From positions 47,889,283 through 47,953,282 of the forward strand of contig JAIUCV010000003.1 of assembly GCA_026724425.1 (NCBI GenBank): a stretch of 64,000 nucleotides of DNA, read 5' to 3'. Made by a program: the position numbers and the translations under genes. Shown here piece by piece: positions 1 through 11,529 of this stretch (position 1 is the first letter of the stretch; the number at the start of each line of letters is the position of its first letter). The stretch is from Erythrophleum ivorense (Eukaryota; Streptophyta; Magnoliopsida; Fabales; Fabaceae). The notes under the pieces were generated by a model. It was not told the DNA's origin. It made no database searches and was given only the letters and a program-made list of their open reading frames with translations.

Positions 1-187
1 CATGATACATGCATGTTAGAAATGGGAACATTGTGATCTAGTGATGACTCTTATACTTGTATATACCTGCTTTGGGTAGAGTTGTGTTTGGATTGCGTTG
101 GATTGTAGCTTAATGGGGGATGCTTGTGGTTGTGCTTTTGGCATTGCAGAGTAAGATGGCTACACATAGAGAAACTGCTAAGAGGCC

Positions 188-1239
188 ATGGATATAATGG
201 CAAACCGAATGAGAGAACAAGTTGAAGCCTATGAAGCTATAGTTAGGGCAATGACTGATTGGCTTTGGGAGCAAGCCGAGGCTCATGCAGCAACTATTCA
301 AGTGTTGCAGCAGCTACATGAAATCATGAATAAGCAAAATCAGGAGGTGCCGGTGGAGAACCGTGTTGATGTTGGTCAAAACCTTGGTGTGGGACACTAA
401 GGGGAGGATGGTGACCTTTCTATTATGTTAGCCAAGTTTAGAAAGGTTGATCCTCCATCGTTTTTGGAGGAGTTGGACACTGAGAAAGCTGAGAAGTGGC
501 TAATGCAACTAGAGAAGATCTTTAAGGTCATAACATGCACTACAGAGAAAAAGGCAAAGTTGGCTATATATAAGCTGGAAGGTGAGGCTAAGCATTGGTG
601 GAGGAGTGCCTACAAGCTATTGACTTAAAGAGGGATGCCCTTGACTTGGCAAAGTTTTCAAACCGCCTTTGAGGGCAAGTATTCCACCTTTGGTATGGGC
701 TGACATGGAAGCTAAGTTTAACTTCCTTGAGCAAGAAACATGAATATGGATCAATATGCAATTAAGTTTATCCAATTGTCTCCCTTTTCCTCTTACTTGA
801 GACGGTTTGATGATGAGCCATGAAAGAATGAAAAATTTGAAAGAGGCCTGAAATCGAAGTTGAAGGACAAAATTGTATCTCTACAGATTTACAATTTTGA
901 TGAATTGGTAGAGAAGTGTAGAGTAACAGAGAGGGCCATGATTGAATGTGAGGCTAAATGGAAGAAGACCATAGAGGGTAAGCGTGACCGAGGCATGGAG
1001 CCTTTTATAGCAGAATTAAAAAGGGAGATAGCAGTGATAGTGGCTTTTGGGTTAGGAGACCACCCCCAAAGAATGTCCCTTAAAGAAGAAGCATAGGACC
1101 CTTAAAAAGTGCAATGAGTGCCCCACCAACTTGTCTTAAGTGTGGGAAGAGCCATGGTAATGGACCATGCCCAGTGTGCTATAATTGTGGCAAGCCTGGA
1201 CACTATGCACAGCCTTGCACGGTGTCGCAAGAGTTGGTC
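188..1239 (+). pseudogene. gag: Degenerate gag of the Tekay-like element
   Basis: Gag forms the particle that packages retrotransposon RNA. The frame opens with a coiled-coil-like stretch (188-400). A retrotransposon gag core follows at 425-628, with the typical pattern of a KAEKWL-type helix, LEGEAKHWW and an upstream DPPSF motif. A further gag segment is at 860-1096. A CCHC zinc knuckle (CYNCGKPGHYAQPC) lies near 1177-1218. At least two stops and a frameshift separate the pieces (for example the stop at 626-628 and the break near 700), so no full-length protein can be made. The reading is cut just after the knuckle by a solo LTR. Protease follows on the other side of that insertion. Confidence 0.85.
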
Positions 1240-1244
1240 TCATC

Positions 1245-4200
1245 TGTCATACCTTATTTTATAACCCTTTTCCTACTACAATTACCTCATATATTACTTA
1301 GAGAAGTCAACGAAAACCTGAACTAATAAAAAATTTTCATTTTAAAACTTCCTCACACAATTTTACTATTCATTTGGTCATTTCCAAATTCTTATCTAAC
1401 TTTGAAAATACATACTTAATTATAAAAAAATCATATAAGGTTAATTCAGGGCTCTACTTTAAGCTCTCTAAGCCCTTTACACGGAAAAAATACTTACTTA
1501 GCAGAGTGCATATAAATTCATATAAAGTTGCCCCTACAACAAATTGGACAGTTTTACCCCTCATTGGTCATATTATTATTATTATTATTTTGCCTTTATA
1601 TAAATACAGGCATTCTTGCATCTTATGCACGCTAGTCATACTCTTTTTACTCCAAGGTTAGGTATATGCATGGCTTTCCATTTCATACCTGAGTACCTTA
1701 CAGTATCATAACGTAACTCATGTACGCAGTAATTTAAAATATTTAATTACATAACAAAATGTGGTGCATAAAAGTAAGGTCCTCGATTTATGTCTCCACA
1801 TTCTTTGCTCTTTCTTTGCTTGAACTCGGACTTAGCATGGGTTATATTTAGGGTGAGATTATGAAATCTCAGTAGTAGTAAACCAATCTCATTCACAAGC
1901 AAGCATGTAAGTACATAACATAATGCCAGTCAAGATGCCACATATCGCATAACAATACAAGAAATTTCATACAAGACCAAGCACAATCTAAGCATACATG
2001 TCTCATCTTATAACATAAATGAAAACTTGATATAGTATACCACTTATCATTATACAAATATACAAGCTTAGAGAAAGAGAGAGGAAAACTACTACCTTAG
2101 CAAACTTTTCTTCTCAATCCTTAGGACTCGGTTTACTTGCTTTTGGAGTTCCCAAAACAACATCAAACCCTATAATCATAATGATAATTCATTACAATCA
2201 ACATATAAACCTTAACTTCTAAAATAGGATGACCACTTTTAAACTTAATGGGACCATTGGAATTGGAAAAATCTAACTCCTTCCATTCTCATTCATTATG
2301 GCCGAATAGTATGCATTTCTTGGCCAAAATTTAGGAATTTTATCCCATGAATTTTGGGGGCTTTCCCATAGGTATTCCTAGCTAAAAACACCCTTTTGAA
2401 TCCATTAGAATAGATAAAATCATCAAATTCCAGCCCTAACATCACGTTTTGGTCATCACATAATCTAGCTCCGTTTTAGGCTCAAAGTGTGTTTCTTTGG
2501 TTCTAAAAATTCCATAGCCTTTTCCTTTATGTTTTAGGACTTGAAATTTGGTATACATGACTTTAAAACATTAAGAAAACACCATAAAAATTTTGGGAAA
2601 ATTCGGACAGCATCTCCCCATGCTTTCTATTTTCCCAAAAATTATAGTCTTTGTGTTTTCCAAAGTCTCAGCACATAACAACAATAACTAAGCTCATATA
2701 GCCTTCATGTTCAACATATAAACTTCATTTCAAGGCCTTCATATTCAACATATAAACTCCATTTCTAATGATTCAGATGTTGTCCAAAAATAACTCATAG
2801 CTAGGGTTTAACAAAACTAGCTTAAAACATATGATTTACAAGTATAAGATGAAGAAAACTTACTCTTTAAGCTTAAGCCTTGCTTCCTTTGCTTTTCTCA
2901 CACTAAAATCCCTTCTCTTCCCACTTAGAGCAACGTTTCACCTTGAAGAAGAAAAGATGAATATGCAACTGCCCTTTGGAGGAAATGGTTGGAGGATGGA
3001 GAAGATGAAGAAATTTGGTGAAGAATGGTGGTAGTTTTGCTTGGTTTCACTTCTTCTTCCACTTTTTCTCCCTCCCTCTCTCTCTTCACGTTTTTCTCTC
3101 CTCCTCCCTTGTGTGTGGTGTGAAAATGGTGGAATGGAGGTGAAGGAGATGAATTAGGATGAAGTTAAATGGTCATACTAAATTTGGACCATTAGATCAA
3201 CCTTTTCAAGATCAAATCCTAGCCCTCCATTCCTTTTTCTTCTGATTTTCTAATTTCATAACTAAATATCTTCTTTCAAAAATCCTTGGGCACACACTTG
3301 GATGCCTTTTCTTAGCCCTTAAGTTATGGATAGTAACCATGGTTAATTTCCTTAACTCATCCATGGTCTACTTTTAACTCAACCATAGTTAGTTTCTAAC
3401 TTAACCATGGTGAATTATTTAACATAACTAAAATCCTTTTCTTCTCTCCCTTTCATTTTATATTTATATTTGGGTTTCATCTTCTCTAAAACCCTAATCA
3501 TATCTTCTCTTCTCTTTTTGGGCCTTTAGAATCAGCTATTAGGCCTTACCGCAGTCTAACCATCGGTGTCTGGGCCAAATTAAGGTTTTACGGTACAATA
3601 CATACCTTTAGACTTTGTAAAATTTACAAATATTATTTCCTCTACTTTCTGGCCATACTGAGCTTCAAACATGGTTCAAGGGCCCTTAACCTCAATCCTC
3701 ACAAATTTTGGTGTCAATCAAACACCCAGGTCTATAGGTGTAATTTTCACCGTTCTGTATTATGATTGTGCTATAAATTTTTCATTTACTACAATTCTAT
3801 CCCTGAAACTCCTTCAGGGTTTCTTAGCCCTTTAGCTATTTTTATTTCTATAGTTGTTATAACTTTCTTTTTCTATTTTGCTCATGGCTACTGATCGAGA
3901 TAACCAGATCCCAGACTGGATCCCGCCCGGCTATCCGGACAACTTGGCATCATTGGACCCGTCTCATCAAACTGAGTTTAACCGTGGGTCACGGATTTCT
4001 GAGATTCTTGCCCGATTTTTTTGATATTCGTGCTTAAAGCCACGAATAGAGGGTAAAACTAGGGTTCCCTGAATTTTAGGACAATTTATACATTTTGCTC
4101 GGCATATAACTTTTCTTTGCATTTTGGTTCTTAGCTCCTTCATAATTAACTTCGGAGGCTCTTCGGGACCTTTTTCTAATTCCTTTTTTTTTCATCTATT

Positions 4201-4409
4201 TTAGTCCTAATTTTAGGGCACTTCTGGCCTTGACTCATCATTATTTGCAGCCTAGAATATTATTCTAATTTTATTAGACCTTAATTTACTCTATTTGGGA
4301 GACTTTCTTTTCATATCTGGTGAATTTCGTACATTGATGGAGAAACCATATGCTACGTTTCTCGCGTTTCCTTACGTTTTCTTGGATTTTCAGAAAATCG
4401 GATGTTACA
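1245..4409 (-). mobile_element. Solo LTR, family A-like, inserted in gag/protease junction
   Basis: Read on the minus strand the unit begins TGTAACATCCGATTTTC at 4409 and ends at TG/CA-type base 1245. The first few hundred bases match the start of family A LTRs elsewhere in the window: a TTTCTCC...TAAAC-like stretch, then an AATAATGATGAGTCAAGG phrase shared with the 18545-22048 copy. The flanks are TCATC (1240-1244) and TAATC (4410-4414), a 5-bp duplication with one mismatch. The host gag reads up to the left flank and protease resumes after the right flank. No coding potential was seen; small ORFs inside are chance. The low-coordinate end is less certain than the high one. Confidence 0.72.
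3330..3416. repeat. Spaced palindromic AACCATGGTT repeats
   Basis: Four related dyads lie about 20-30 bases apart: TAACCATGGTTA, ATCCATGGTC, AACCATAGTT and TTAACCATGGTG. They sit inside the minus-strand solo LTR. Their role is unknown; paired dyads in an LTR could be factor-binding sites or decayed tandem repeats. Confidence 0.6.
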
Positions 4410-4439
4410 TAATCTATTAAGCCACCTACATAAGAAAGG

Positions 4440-4815
4440 GTGTTTGCACTTATGAAGTAAGAGGCTAATAGATCTCCTAATCTGATTCAAGATACTTTAC
4501 TTATCTGTAATCATGTTGTAGATGTATTGTTTGATTTGAGTGCGACTTACTCATTCATCTCATATAATTGTATTAAATGTTTGGGTCTTAAAATTAGCCT
4601 ATTGCCATTTGAACTATATGTGTCCACCCCTACTGGATATTCTATGACTACATTTGATGTGTTCTTGAATTGTATTGTACAATTAGATAACTGTTGTACT
4701 ACCCTTGACCTTATTTGTATCCCTTTGTGTGACTTTGATGTAATCATTGGCATAGACTAGTTGTCAGCTAATAATGTGATGCTTGATTGTAATCGTAAGA
4801 CTTTCTTTACCTGCC
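4440..4815 (+). pseudogene. pro: Retropepsin-like aspartic protease remnant
   Basis: The protease would release mature Gag and Pol proteins from the polyprotein. Readable landmarks are an RVCTYEV-type start, then VLFDLSATYSFIS where family members have FDSGATHSFIS, and a C-terminal DVIIGID where the family usually continues into a Trp residue. The catalytic triad D-S-G has become D-L-S and a stop follows IGID at 4758-4760. The catalytic aspartate is retained, but the altered triad and the stop make an active enzyme very unlikely. It lies directly right of the solo LTR that separates it from gag. Confidence 0.8.
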
Positions 4816-4949
4816 AATATACCTGAAACTTGTCCTGTGACTGAGCTTGCTTGCATGTCTACTGCCCAAGCTGGGAGGTACCTAAGGCGTGGTTGCCAAG
4901 GGTTTCTAATATTTTTTTCATTATATGTTGAGGTTGATGATAAGTTAGA

Positions 4950-5850
4950 GGATATACCTATGATTAGAGAGTCTCCTAAGGTTTTCCCTAAGGAGTTTAG
5001 TATACTGCCTTCAGAGAGAGAACTAAAGTTTTCCATTGATTTGGTACCCAGTACAGGTTCAATTTCTAAAGCCCCATATAGAATGGCGCTTACCAAGCTA
5101 GTTGAGTAGAAGAGTCAATTAGAGGAGTTACTTGAGAAAGGGTTTATTAGGCCAAGTGTGTCTCCATGGGGAGCACCAGTGTCATTTGTCAAGAAGAAGG
5201 ATGGTAGCCTTAGGCTTTGTATTAACTATAGGCAATTGAACCAAGTAACCATCAAGAATAAATACCCTTTGCCTAGAATTGATGACTTATTTGACTAATT
5301 AGCTGGAGCATCAGTCTTTTCAAAGATTGACCTTAGATTAGGATATCACCAACTTAAAGTTAGGCCTAAAGATGTACCAAAAATTGCTTTTAGGACTTGA
5401 TATGGCCATTATGAGTTTCTAGTTATGCCTTTTGGGTTAACCAATGCCCCTGCTATTTTCATGGATTACATGAATAGGATTTTTAGGCCTTATATTGATC
5501 GGTTTATAATAGTGTTCATTGATGACATCCTTATCTACTCTAAAAGTAGTGAAGAGCATGAAGAGCATCTTAGGATAGTTCTTCAAATATTAAGAGAGCA
5601 TCAGTTGTATGTTAAGTTGAGCAAGTATGAGTTTTGGTAGCGTGAAATCAAATTCCTAAGTTATGTGATATCGAAACAAGAGGTAGTGGTAGATTCTAGT
5701 AAGGTAGAAGCGGTACTAAATTTGGAGAGACCCAGGACCATGACCAAAATCCGTAGCTTCCTAGGTCTTACCAGCTACTATAGAAGATTCATTAAGGAAA
5801 TTTCTTAGTTAGCCATGCCTTTGACTAAGTTGACCAGGAAGGACTAACCC
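4950..5850 (+). pseudogene. RT: Ty3/gypsy reverse transcriptase remnant
   Basis: Reverse transcriptase copies element RNA into DNA. Motifs in order are the leader around FPKEF, ELLEKGFIRPS, the block SPWGAPVSFVKKKDGS, NYRQLN, the palm segment FSKIDLRLGYHQ, MPFGLTNAPAIF and the catalytic FIDDIL at about 5515-5532. The connection domain follows with FLGLTSYYRRFI. The catalytic aspartates are still present. In-frame stops occur at 5107-5109, about 5296, 5398-5400, 5638-5640 and again near 5810-5890. The order and motifs are diagnostic of Ty3/gypsy rather than Ty1/copia, because integrase follows RT. Confidence 0.93.
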
Positions 5851-5901
5851 TTTGTGTGAGATTCTAAGTGTGAAGATGCCTTTTAAGAGTTTAAGGATAA
5901 G

Positions 5902-6300
5902 TTGACCACCTCACCTGTGTTAGTGATACCCAACCCTAAGAAGACCTTCACGGTTTATAGTGACGCATCCAAAAAGGGATTAGGGTGTGTCTTGATGCAA
6001 CAAGGTAAGGCAATAGCCTATGCCTCTAGACAACTTAGACACCATGAGGAAAATTACCCCACCCATGACCTAAAGCTAGCGGCTGTAGTTTTTGCCTTTA
6101 AGATTTGGAGGCACTATCTCTATGGTGCACAATTTGAGGTATGTAGTGACTACAAGAGTTTGAAGTATCTGTTTGACCAGAAGGAGTTGAACATGAGGCA
6201 AAGAAGGTGGATGAAATTCTTTAAGGACTATGATTTCTCCTTAAAGTATCATATAGGGAAGACGAATGTGATTGCCGATGCCTTGAGCAGGAAGTCTATT
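5902..6300 (+). pseudogene. RNaseH: RNase H domain of the Tekay-like element (open frame)
   Basis: RNase H removes the RNA strand after reverse transcription. This lies in the longest clean frame of the element (5902-6705, 267 codons), which runs on into the integrase zinc-binding region. Landmarks are YSDASKKGLGCVL, AYASRQLRHHEENYP, the block beginning PTHDLKLAAV, CSDYKSLKYLF and NVIADALSRK. Three of the four catalytic acidic residues are seen. The glutamate expected in HDLELAA is a lysine, codon 6073-6075, which should abolish activity. Confidence 0.9.
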
Positions 6301-6479
6301 CACATGGCAATAATGATGCTTAAGGAGCAAAATTTGATTGAGAAGTTAAGAGATTTGAACTTATCCATTTCAGTGCACCTTAATAGCCTACTTCTGGGGA
6401 AAATAAGGATAGAAAATGATTTTAAGAAGAGAATTAATGAAAACCAAGAACTAGATGAACACTTGGGAATGATTAAAGA

Positions 6480-7610
6480 GCAATTGGGTAGTGGTGAGGT
6501 CAAAGATTCTGACCTATCAAAGGATGATTTGTTGAGGTACCAGGATAAAGTGTGCATACCCAAGGATAAAGAGTTAAGGAATATAGTGTTGTCAGAAGCT
6601 CATAAGAGTAGGTACAACATTCATCCGGGCACCACTAAGATGTATAGGGATCTTAAGAAGATTTTTTGGTGGCCTAGAATGAAGTCAGACGTAGTTTGTT
6701 ACTAGATGTCTAGTTTGTTGGAGGGTTAAGATTAAATACCAAAGACTCGCAGGGTTGTTACACTCTTTAGAGATTTCATAATGGAAATGGGATAACATAT
6801 CCATGGATTTTATAATGGGTTTGCCTAGAACATCCTCAGGTTATGATGTTATTTGGGTGATTATGGATAGGTTAATCAAGTCTACCCACTTTCTACCTAT
6901 TAGAGCCACTTATCCTCTAGATAGATTAGCTTAATTGTATATTCATGAGATTGTAAGATTACATGGCATCCCTAATAGCATTGTGTCAGATAGAAACCTA
7001 AGGTTCATATTGAAATTTTAACAACCTCTACAAGAAGCTTTAGGTACTAGTCTTAATTTTAGCACTACCTATCATCCCCAGTTAGATGAACAGATAGAAA
7101 GAACCATTCAAACTCTTGAGGACATGGTTAGGGCTAGTGTGTTAGAATTGAAAGGGAACTGGGATGTGTACTTGCCCTTAGCTAAATTTGCTTATAATAA
7201 TAGTTACTGTTCTAGTATCCAAATGGCACCATTTGAGGCACTTTACGGGAAAAAGTGTAGGTTACCCTTATGTTGGATAGAGCTCAGTGAGAGGAGTCTT
7301 TTAGGATCGAATATAGTGGACCAAACCACCCACCAAATAGAACTCATCAGAAAGAAGTTATTAGCTACCCTGAGTAAGCAAAAGAGTTATGCGAATAAGA
7401 AAATGAGACCTTTAGAATTTGAGATAAGAGACTATATGATCTTTAAGGCTACTTTGGTAATAGGTGTAGGATGGTTTATCAGGACAAGAAAGCTCAATCC
7501 TCATTATCTTAGTCCTTTACAAATCATTGAAAGGATAGGACTCGTGGCCTATAGAGTTGCTTTACCTCCAAACCTGGCCAGATTACATGAAGTGTTCTAT
7601 GTGCTCTACT
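6480..7610 (+). pseudogene. int: Integrase remnant
   Basis: Integrase inserts the cDNA copy into the genome. The His pair of the HHCC zinc region is seen (EAHKSRYNIHPG, then KIFWWPRM), but the Cys pair is lost at the stop near 6703. The core is readable with frameshifts: a WDNISMDF-type block around 6790-6810, IVSDRNLRF near 6985-7005 and an ERTIQTLEDM block near 7098-7126. After that a clean frame (7124-7612) covers the region ending MAPFEALYGKKCR and the C-terminal fold with LNPHYLSP and YRVALPP. Catalytic D, D and E are recognisable. Several stops between 6703 and 7120 disable it. Confidence 0.88.
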
Positions 7611-7845
7611 GAAAAAGTATAACCTTGACCCTTCACATGTCATTGAGCATGAGAGTGTGCATCTACAAGATGATTTGTCTTTTGTGGTTGAGCCAGAAAG
7701 AATTGTGGACTCAACAGTCAAACAGCTACATAATAAGGACATCCTCCTGGTAAAGGTGGTATGAAGGGGACTTACTCTGAATGAAGCAACTTGGGAGATG
7801 GAGGAGGCAATAAGGAAGGATTATCCTACATTATTTGAGTAAGGT
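7611..7845 (+). pseudogene. Integrase C-terminal tail, chromodomain-like
   Basis: After the integrase core a frame reads DPSHVIEHE, VVEPERIVD, KQLHNKDILLVKVV, then a stop, then EATWEMEEAIRK and YPTLFE. This is the typical end of Tekay/Del chromovirus polyproteins, where a chromodomain-like fold guides insertion into heterochromatin. The stop replaces the Trp usually found after VKV. The assignment to a chromodomain-like tail rests on this motif order and is good but not structural proof. Confidence 0.75.
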
Positions 7846-7870
7846 ATGTCTAATTGTAAGGACAAAATTT

Positions 7871-7887
7871 CTAAAAGGAAGGGAGAA
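7871..7887 (+). other. Polypurine tract of the Tekay-like element
   Basis: The tract CTAAAAGGAAGGGAGAA lies immediately before the LTR start TGTTACACC. It is the expected plus-strand priming site, and its position fixes the LTR left border. Confidence 0.85.
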
Positions 7888-10655
7888 TGTTACACCTCAA
7901 AATTAATTAAAGTGTTAATCATGGATTTAGGTTAATTAAGAATAATTATTATGGAGTAATTGCATAAGCTATAGGAAAGGAATTTTATAGGGAAATAAAC
8001 TATTAATATGGGTTAAAGATTTAATTAGGTTAGAAATTTCATCTAGGCCCAAATTAATTTTAGTAAGTCATGGATAAGGATTAATGGAGGCCTAATGATT
8101 TTAGGGGTAGACCTAACTCCTTATTATAAGACTTGGGCCAAGAGAGATCAACTAGTAATGACCTAATCTGATTTAATGAGATAGAGGCCCAAGAGCCAAT
8201 TTGTATGAGCCCTTATAGTTAGCCCAACACGCATTATGCAAACTCAAATTGGATTGATTCTTGGAACTTGGCCTAACCTAATCAAATTTCTACAGCCTAA
8301 CTCATGAAATCTGGCCCAACAAGCATAAAATCTAAACCCATGTAGATTTGGACAGTTGAGTCAGCCCATAACCCATTTAAGACCTAACTTAAACCCAACT
8401 AAATCCTAAATACACTCAGCCTCCTCCCTATTCTGCAGAAAAAACACAAGAGGCAAAGCAAAATTCGGAGGTCTTGGAGAGAGGTTAGGGTTCTCGACAC
8501 ATTTTTACCATTTCTCATTTCTAGGCTCAAAATCAGCTAAGGTAATTGTTATATAACTTAATCCTCTCCTCTTTCTCTTCAATTTGACCTAACTAATGTT
8601 TTGTTTAGAGCATTTCACCCATACCTAAAATCTAAAACTTGTTATTTGGTGTTTTCATAGTAAAATTTCGTAAGTTGAGGCTAGGGGTGTTGTTAGGAAA
8701 GTATACACTCCTCATTTTGATACTTTCTCTGCTTGTTAGAGACCCCATTAGTTAACTTATGAAATGGGCCCCATTTCTATGTAAAAATATCCATAATATA
8801 GGGTGATATTTTGAAGTTTCTGGGTTAGGGAAAGCAAAATCCAAAATTGAGTCACTTGGTAGCTAGGTAAGTGTCCTTTATTGATGGATTAATTCTTTGA
8901 TTATCGGGTTATTGACATAATTGATGAATAGGGATGGTAATAGACTGACTTAGAGTGGTAATTTTCTGATGTTGTAATTATAGAAGGATTTTGGTATTAC
9001 TGTTAGCTTTCCCAAATTGGCTACAAGTGAGGTAACTGGAGATTATATTAATTCCATGCATATATCTATTTTAATTTTATATTTGCTACACATAAATGAT
9101 TTGAAATGCTAAATGAATTGGTTAACTATCTATTGTATTGTGTTTGGACCTTGTGAGTCCATGGTGGAGCTATAGTGCAGCTGCCACCTGTGCATTTGCT
9201 TCGATTGGGCACCGGGTTATGATCAGACCCCAGATACATTGAGCCCTAGTTGTACTCACTGGGGAGTGGGTGTCGTGGACAGGCTTCTCCTAGTGTTATT
9301 GGCCTTTAACATATAGAAATGTGATTGCTAATATGGAATGGTAATCATAGTAGTCTAATCATTTCATTTGCTGATATGACTGATATAATTTTGATGCTCA
9401 TTTTGATTCATGCATATATGTTAATTAAAAAGGATTATATGAATAGAAATTACCTCAGTTATTGAGATTTGCATCTCAGCCAGTTTCATAGGCTAACTAT
9501 TTCAGGTGAAGGATCCTTTGGTAAGGATAAAGGTAAGCAAGTGGATGAGCATCTATGAGTTGAAACCATGTGTGGGGAAGTTGCACTTAGATTGACCTAA
9601 CTTAGGATATATGCTAATTTTGTTATTCATTTTTATAGCATCATCATGTAATCATATTGCCAAGTGTAGGAATTTGTATTTTGATAACTTATGATGTACT
9701 TGTTAGGGACCTTGGCCTTATACATTCTAGAATCTGATGTATAAATTTACAACATCTGATATGGAACCTTATGGATCTAATGATTTGGTTTATTATTTGG
9801 AAATGTAATCATGTATTAATTTTAATGATGATTTAGATTGGTAATGCATGGCACCATATAGGGATTCTTATTTGAATGAGTTAGTTAGTTATTTATGAAT
9901 CTGGTTGTTTATTAATGTCAATGAAAGTTGCTGATACACTTGTAGATTGATGAGTAGGAATTAGTACATGAATCTTGAAATGGGTAATGTTAGATTAATA
10001 GGGCAACTCAAGCAAATAAATGCCATTAGGGCCTTACAAATTGAGGGAAAGTGGGCCTAGAGTGTTACTAGAGGGAGAATTGGAGAGCTTGGGATGATAT
10101 TTGAGAGTTTTAGGAATAAAAGGTAATTAGCCACAGCCAAAAGTGACGAAGTTGCTCAGGGAAGGAAATAGAGAGGAATTGGCTGCAGTGTAAAGTGAAG
10201 TTACTCTCGGCAAAATGCGAGAGGCTAAACTGGAAGTGATTTAGAGAGTAATTCGCTACGAAAAATTTTGTAAAATTGTGTCAGGTGATTCAGAGAGTAG
10301 TTGGCCGCGGCGCTAAGGGCATTTAGCCGCGGCGAGGGTACTCAATTCCTTATGATAACCTAAAAGTCTTCGTTTTCCCTACGGAAATGTTAAGGAATGA
10401 TTTAGGAATACTTGTAGAAGGTTCTTGTGAGTTAGAATTAATGGATGAATGGATTAAAGGCTTATAATTGTGGGTTTGATTCTCTCATGTTCATAATGGT
10501 TATGAGTGACTAATTAATGACTCTAATAACATTAAGATTTAAATTTCTTTACTTTTTCCTAATGTAAGTAATCAAAATGACTTTAAACCTTAAATTATGA
10601 TTATTAATCACTTCTTTTACCCTAATTACTATGATTAGAAGTTAGGGTCAGCACA
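7888..10655 (+). mobile_element. 3' LTR of the Tekay-like element (family B)
   Basis: The LTR starts TGTTACACC right after the polypurine tract and ends TCAGCACA at the Helitron junction, 2768 bases. It shows clear similarity along its length to the solo LTR at 42453-45312. Shared landmarks include the AATTAATTAA start, a block around 9145-9310 with CCTTGTGAGTCC and CACCGGGTTATGATCAG, and the AGGTGAAGG region near 9505. It carries GCCGCGGC-containing dyads near 10125-10340. The 5-bp target copy on the right would be ATTAA (10656-10660); its partner is outside the window. Confidence 0.92.
10125..10345. repeat. Degenerate TAGCCGCGGC dyad repeats in family B LTR
   Basis: Several variants of a near-palindrome with core GCCGCGGC recur: TTAGCCACAGCC, TTGGCTGCAG, TTGGCCGCGGCG and TTAGCCGCGGCG. 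They lie near the right end of the LTR. The same motif array is in the other family B LTR (44580-44995) and inside the LARD-like element (35170-35340). Confidence 0.7.
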
Positions 10656-11529
10656 ATTAACAACATTTGCACGACCACCACCAGGAACAACGGGCAATAT
10701 TTATCAAAAGTCACCTCTCATAAGGACATATTTACCACCAAATGGAGTAGGATTGTGCATAATATCTTTCAAGGAATGATCAAAAGCTTCAATGCAATGA
10801 CGTTTAATCATTGGAGCTTCATCCCTTATGATAAGCTTAGTTGAAAGTAAAAGATTCGCTAATGGAGAATTTTGCATGATATTACAAGCTGAATCTTCAT
10901 TGATATCAATAGGGATTGCAAACCTAGAATGGGCTATTCTACCAGATGGCAACAAAGTAGCAGAAATACCACTTGAAATAACTGTAAGAATAATATCTCC
11001 CTTTACATGAATAGTTAAAGTTAGAGCATTCCAAAGAAAGGTCTTTCTTATATCGCCATAACCATATACAAAAAAGAAACCACCAGAGCATGTGTAAATT
11101 GATTCCATGATTGTGTCAAAAATAACCTTTTGCTCACCAATCAAAGATAAGGTCAACCTTTCTGCCTCTTGTTGCATCATAGCTTTATCAATATTGAGTT
11201 CTTGTAAAATGAGATGGTTTCTCATATAATAATATTTATATTTGTTGGGATTGGCATGGAAGGATAGTCTGTCAATGATTTGACATTTTCTTGAAGAATT
11301 TCATTAATTTCATACAAACTTGCTTACTTTTTTTATGTTTGAGAATTGTAAATCTACACAAGCATGATAAAAATTTTAATTAGCTAACAAATTTATAGAA
11401 TAAAATTTAGAGCATGCTTTTCAATAGGTTTTATGCCATACTTGTCAAAGATTGATTATTGTGAGAGATATGATATATATCTTCACATATAATTTTGCAT
11501 GTCTCTTGCCATACATTATCTGGTCTACT
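10656..11529 (-). pseudogene. PIF1-type helicase part of Helitron RepHel
   Basis: The helicase unwinds donor DNA during rolling-circle transposition. A clean minus frame at 11225-10704 shows LSLIGEQKVIFDTI, then the Walker A region at about 11030-11062 reading GYGDIRKTFLW where the family has GYGGTGKTFLW, then the Walker B-type RDEAP at about 10811-10829 and a final MRGDF where GGDFRQ is expected. Two stops follow, then LPVVPGGGRA, a standard helicase motif, and the reading ends at the LTR junction 10655/10656. The Walker A loss and stops show a dead copy. Bases 11226-11529 join it, in decayed form, to the Rep part beyond the solo LTR. Confidence 0.88.

Larger units (their letters stand above)
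1..10655 (+). mobile_element. Ty3/gypsy retrotransposon, Tekay/Del-like, 5' end outside window
   Basis: The order gag, protease, reverse transcriptase, RNase H, integrase, chromodomain-like tail, polypurine tract and 3' LTR can be read left to right, which is the Ty3/gypsy order. The integrase tail with a W-E-x-E ... YP-x-LF ending and the long (2.8 kb) LTR fit the Tekay/Del chromovirus group; that lineage call is inference. The 5' LTR and primer-binding site must lie left of base 1. All domains carry stops or frameshifts, so the copy is dead. A family A solo LTR interrupts it at 1245-4409. The right end abuts Helitron helicase sequence at 10656, so the element landed inside a Helitron. Confidence 0.9.

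Noticed and set aside
4764..5096. A 110-codon minus-strand frame
   Set aside because: It is the antisense shadow of the reverse transcriptase region.
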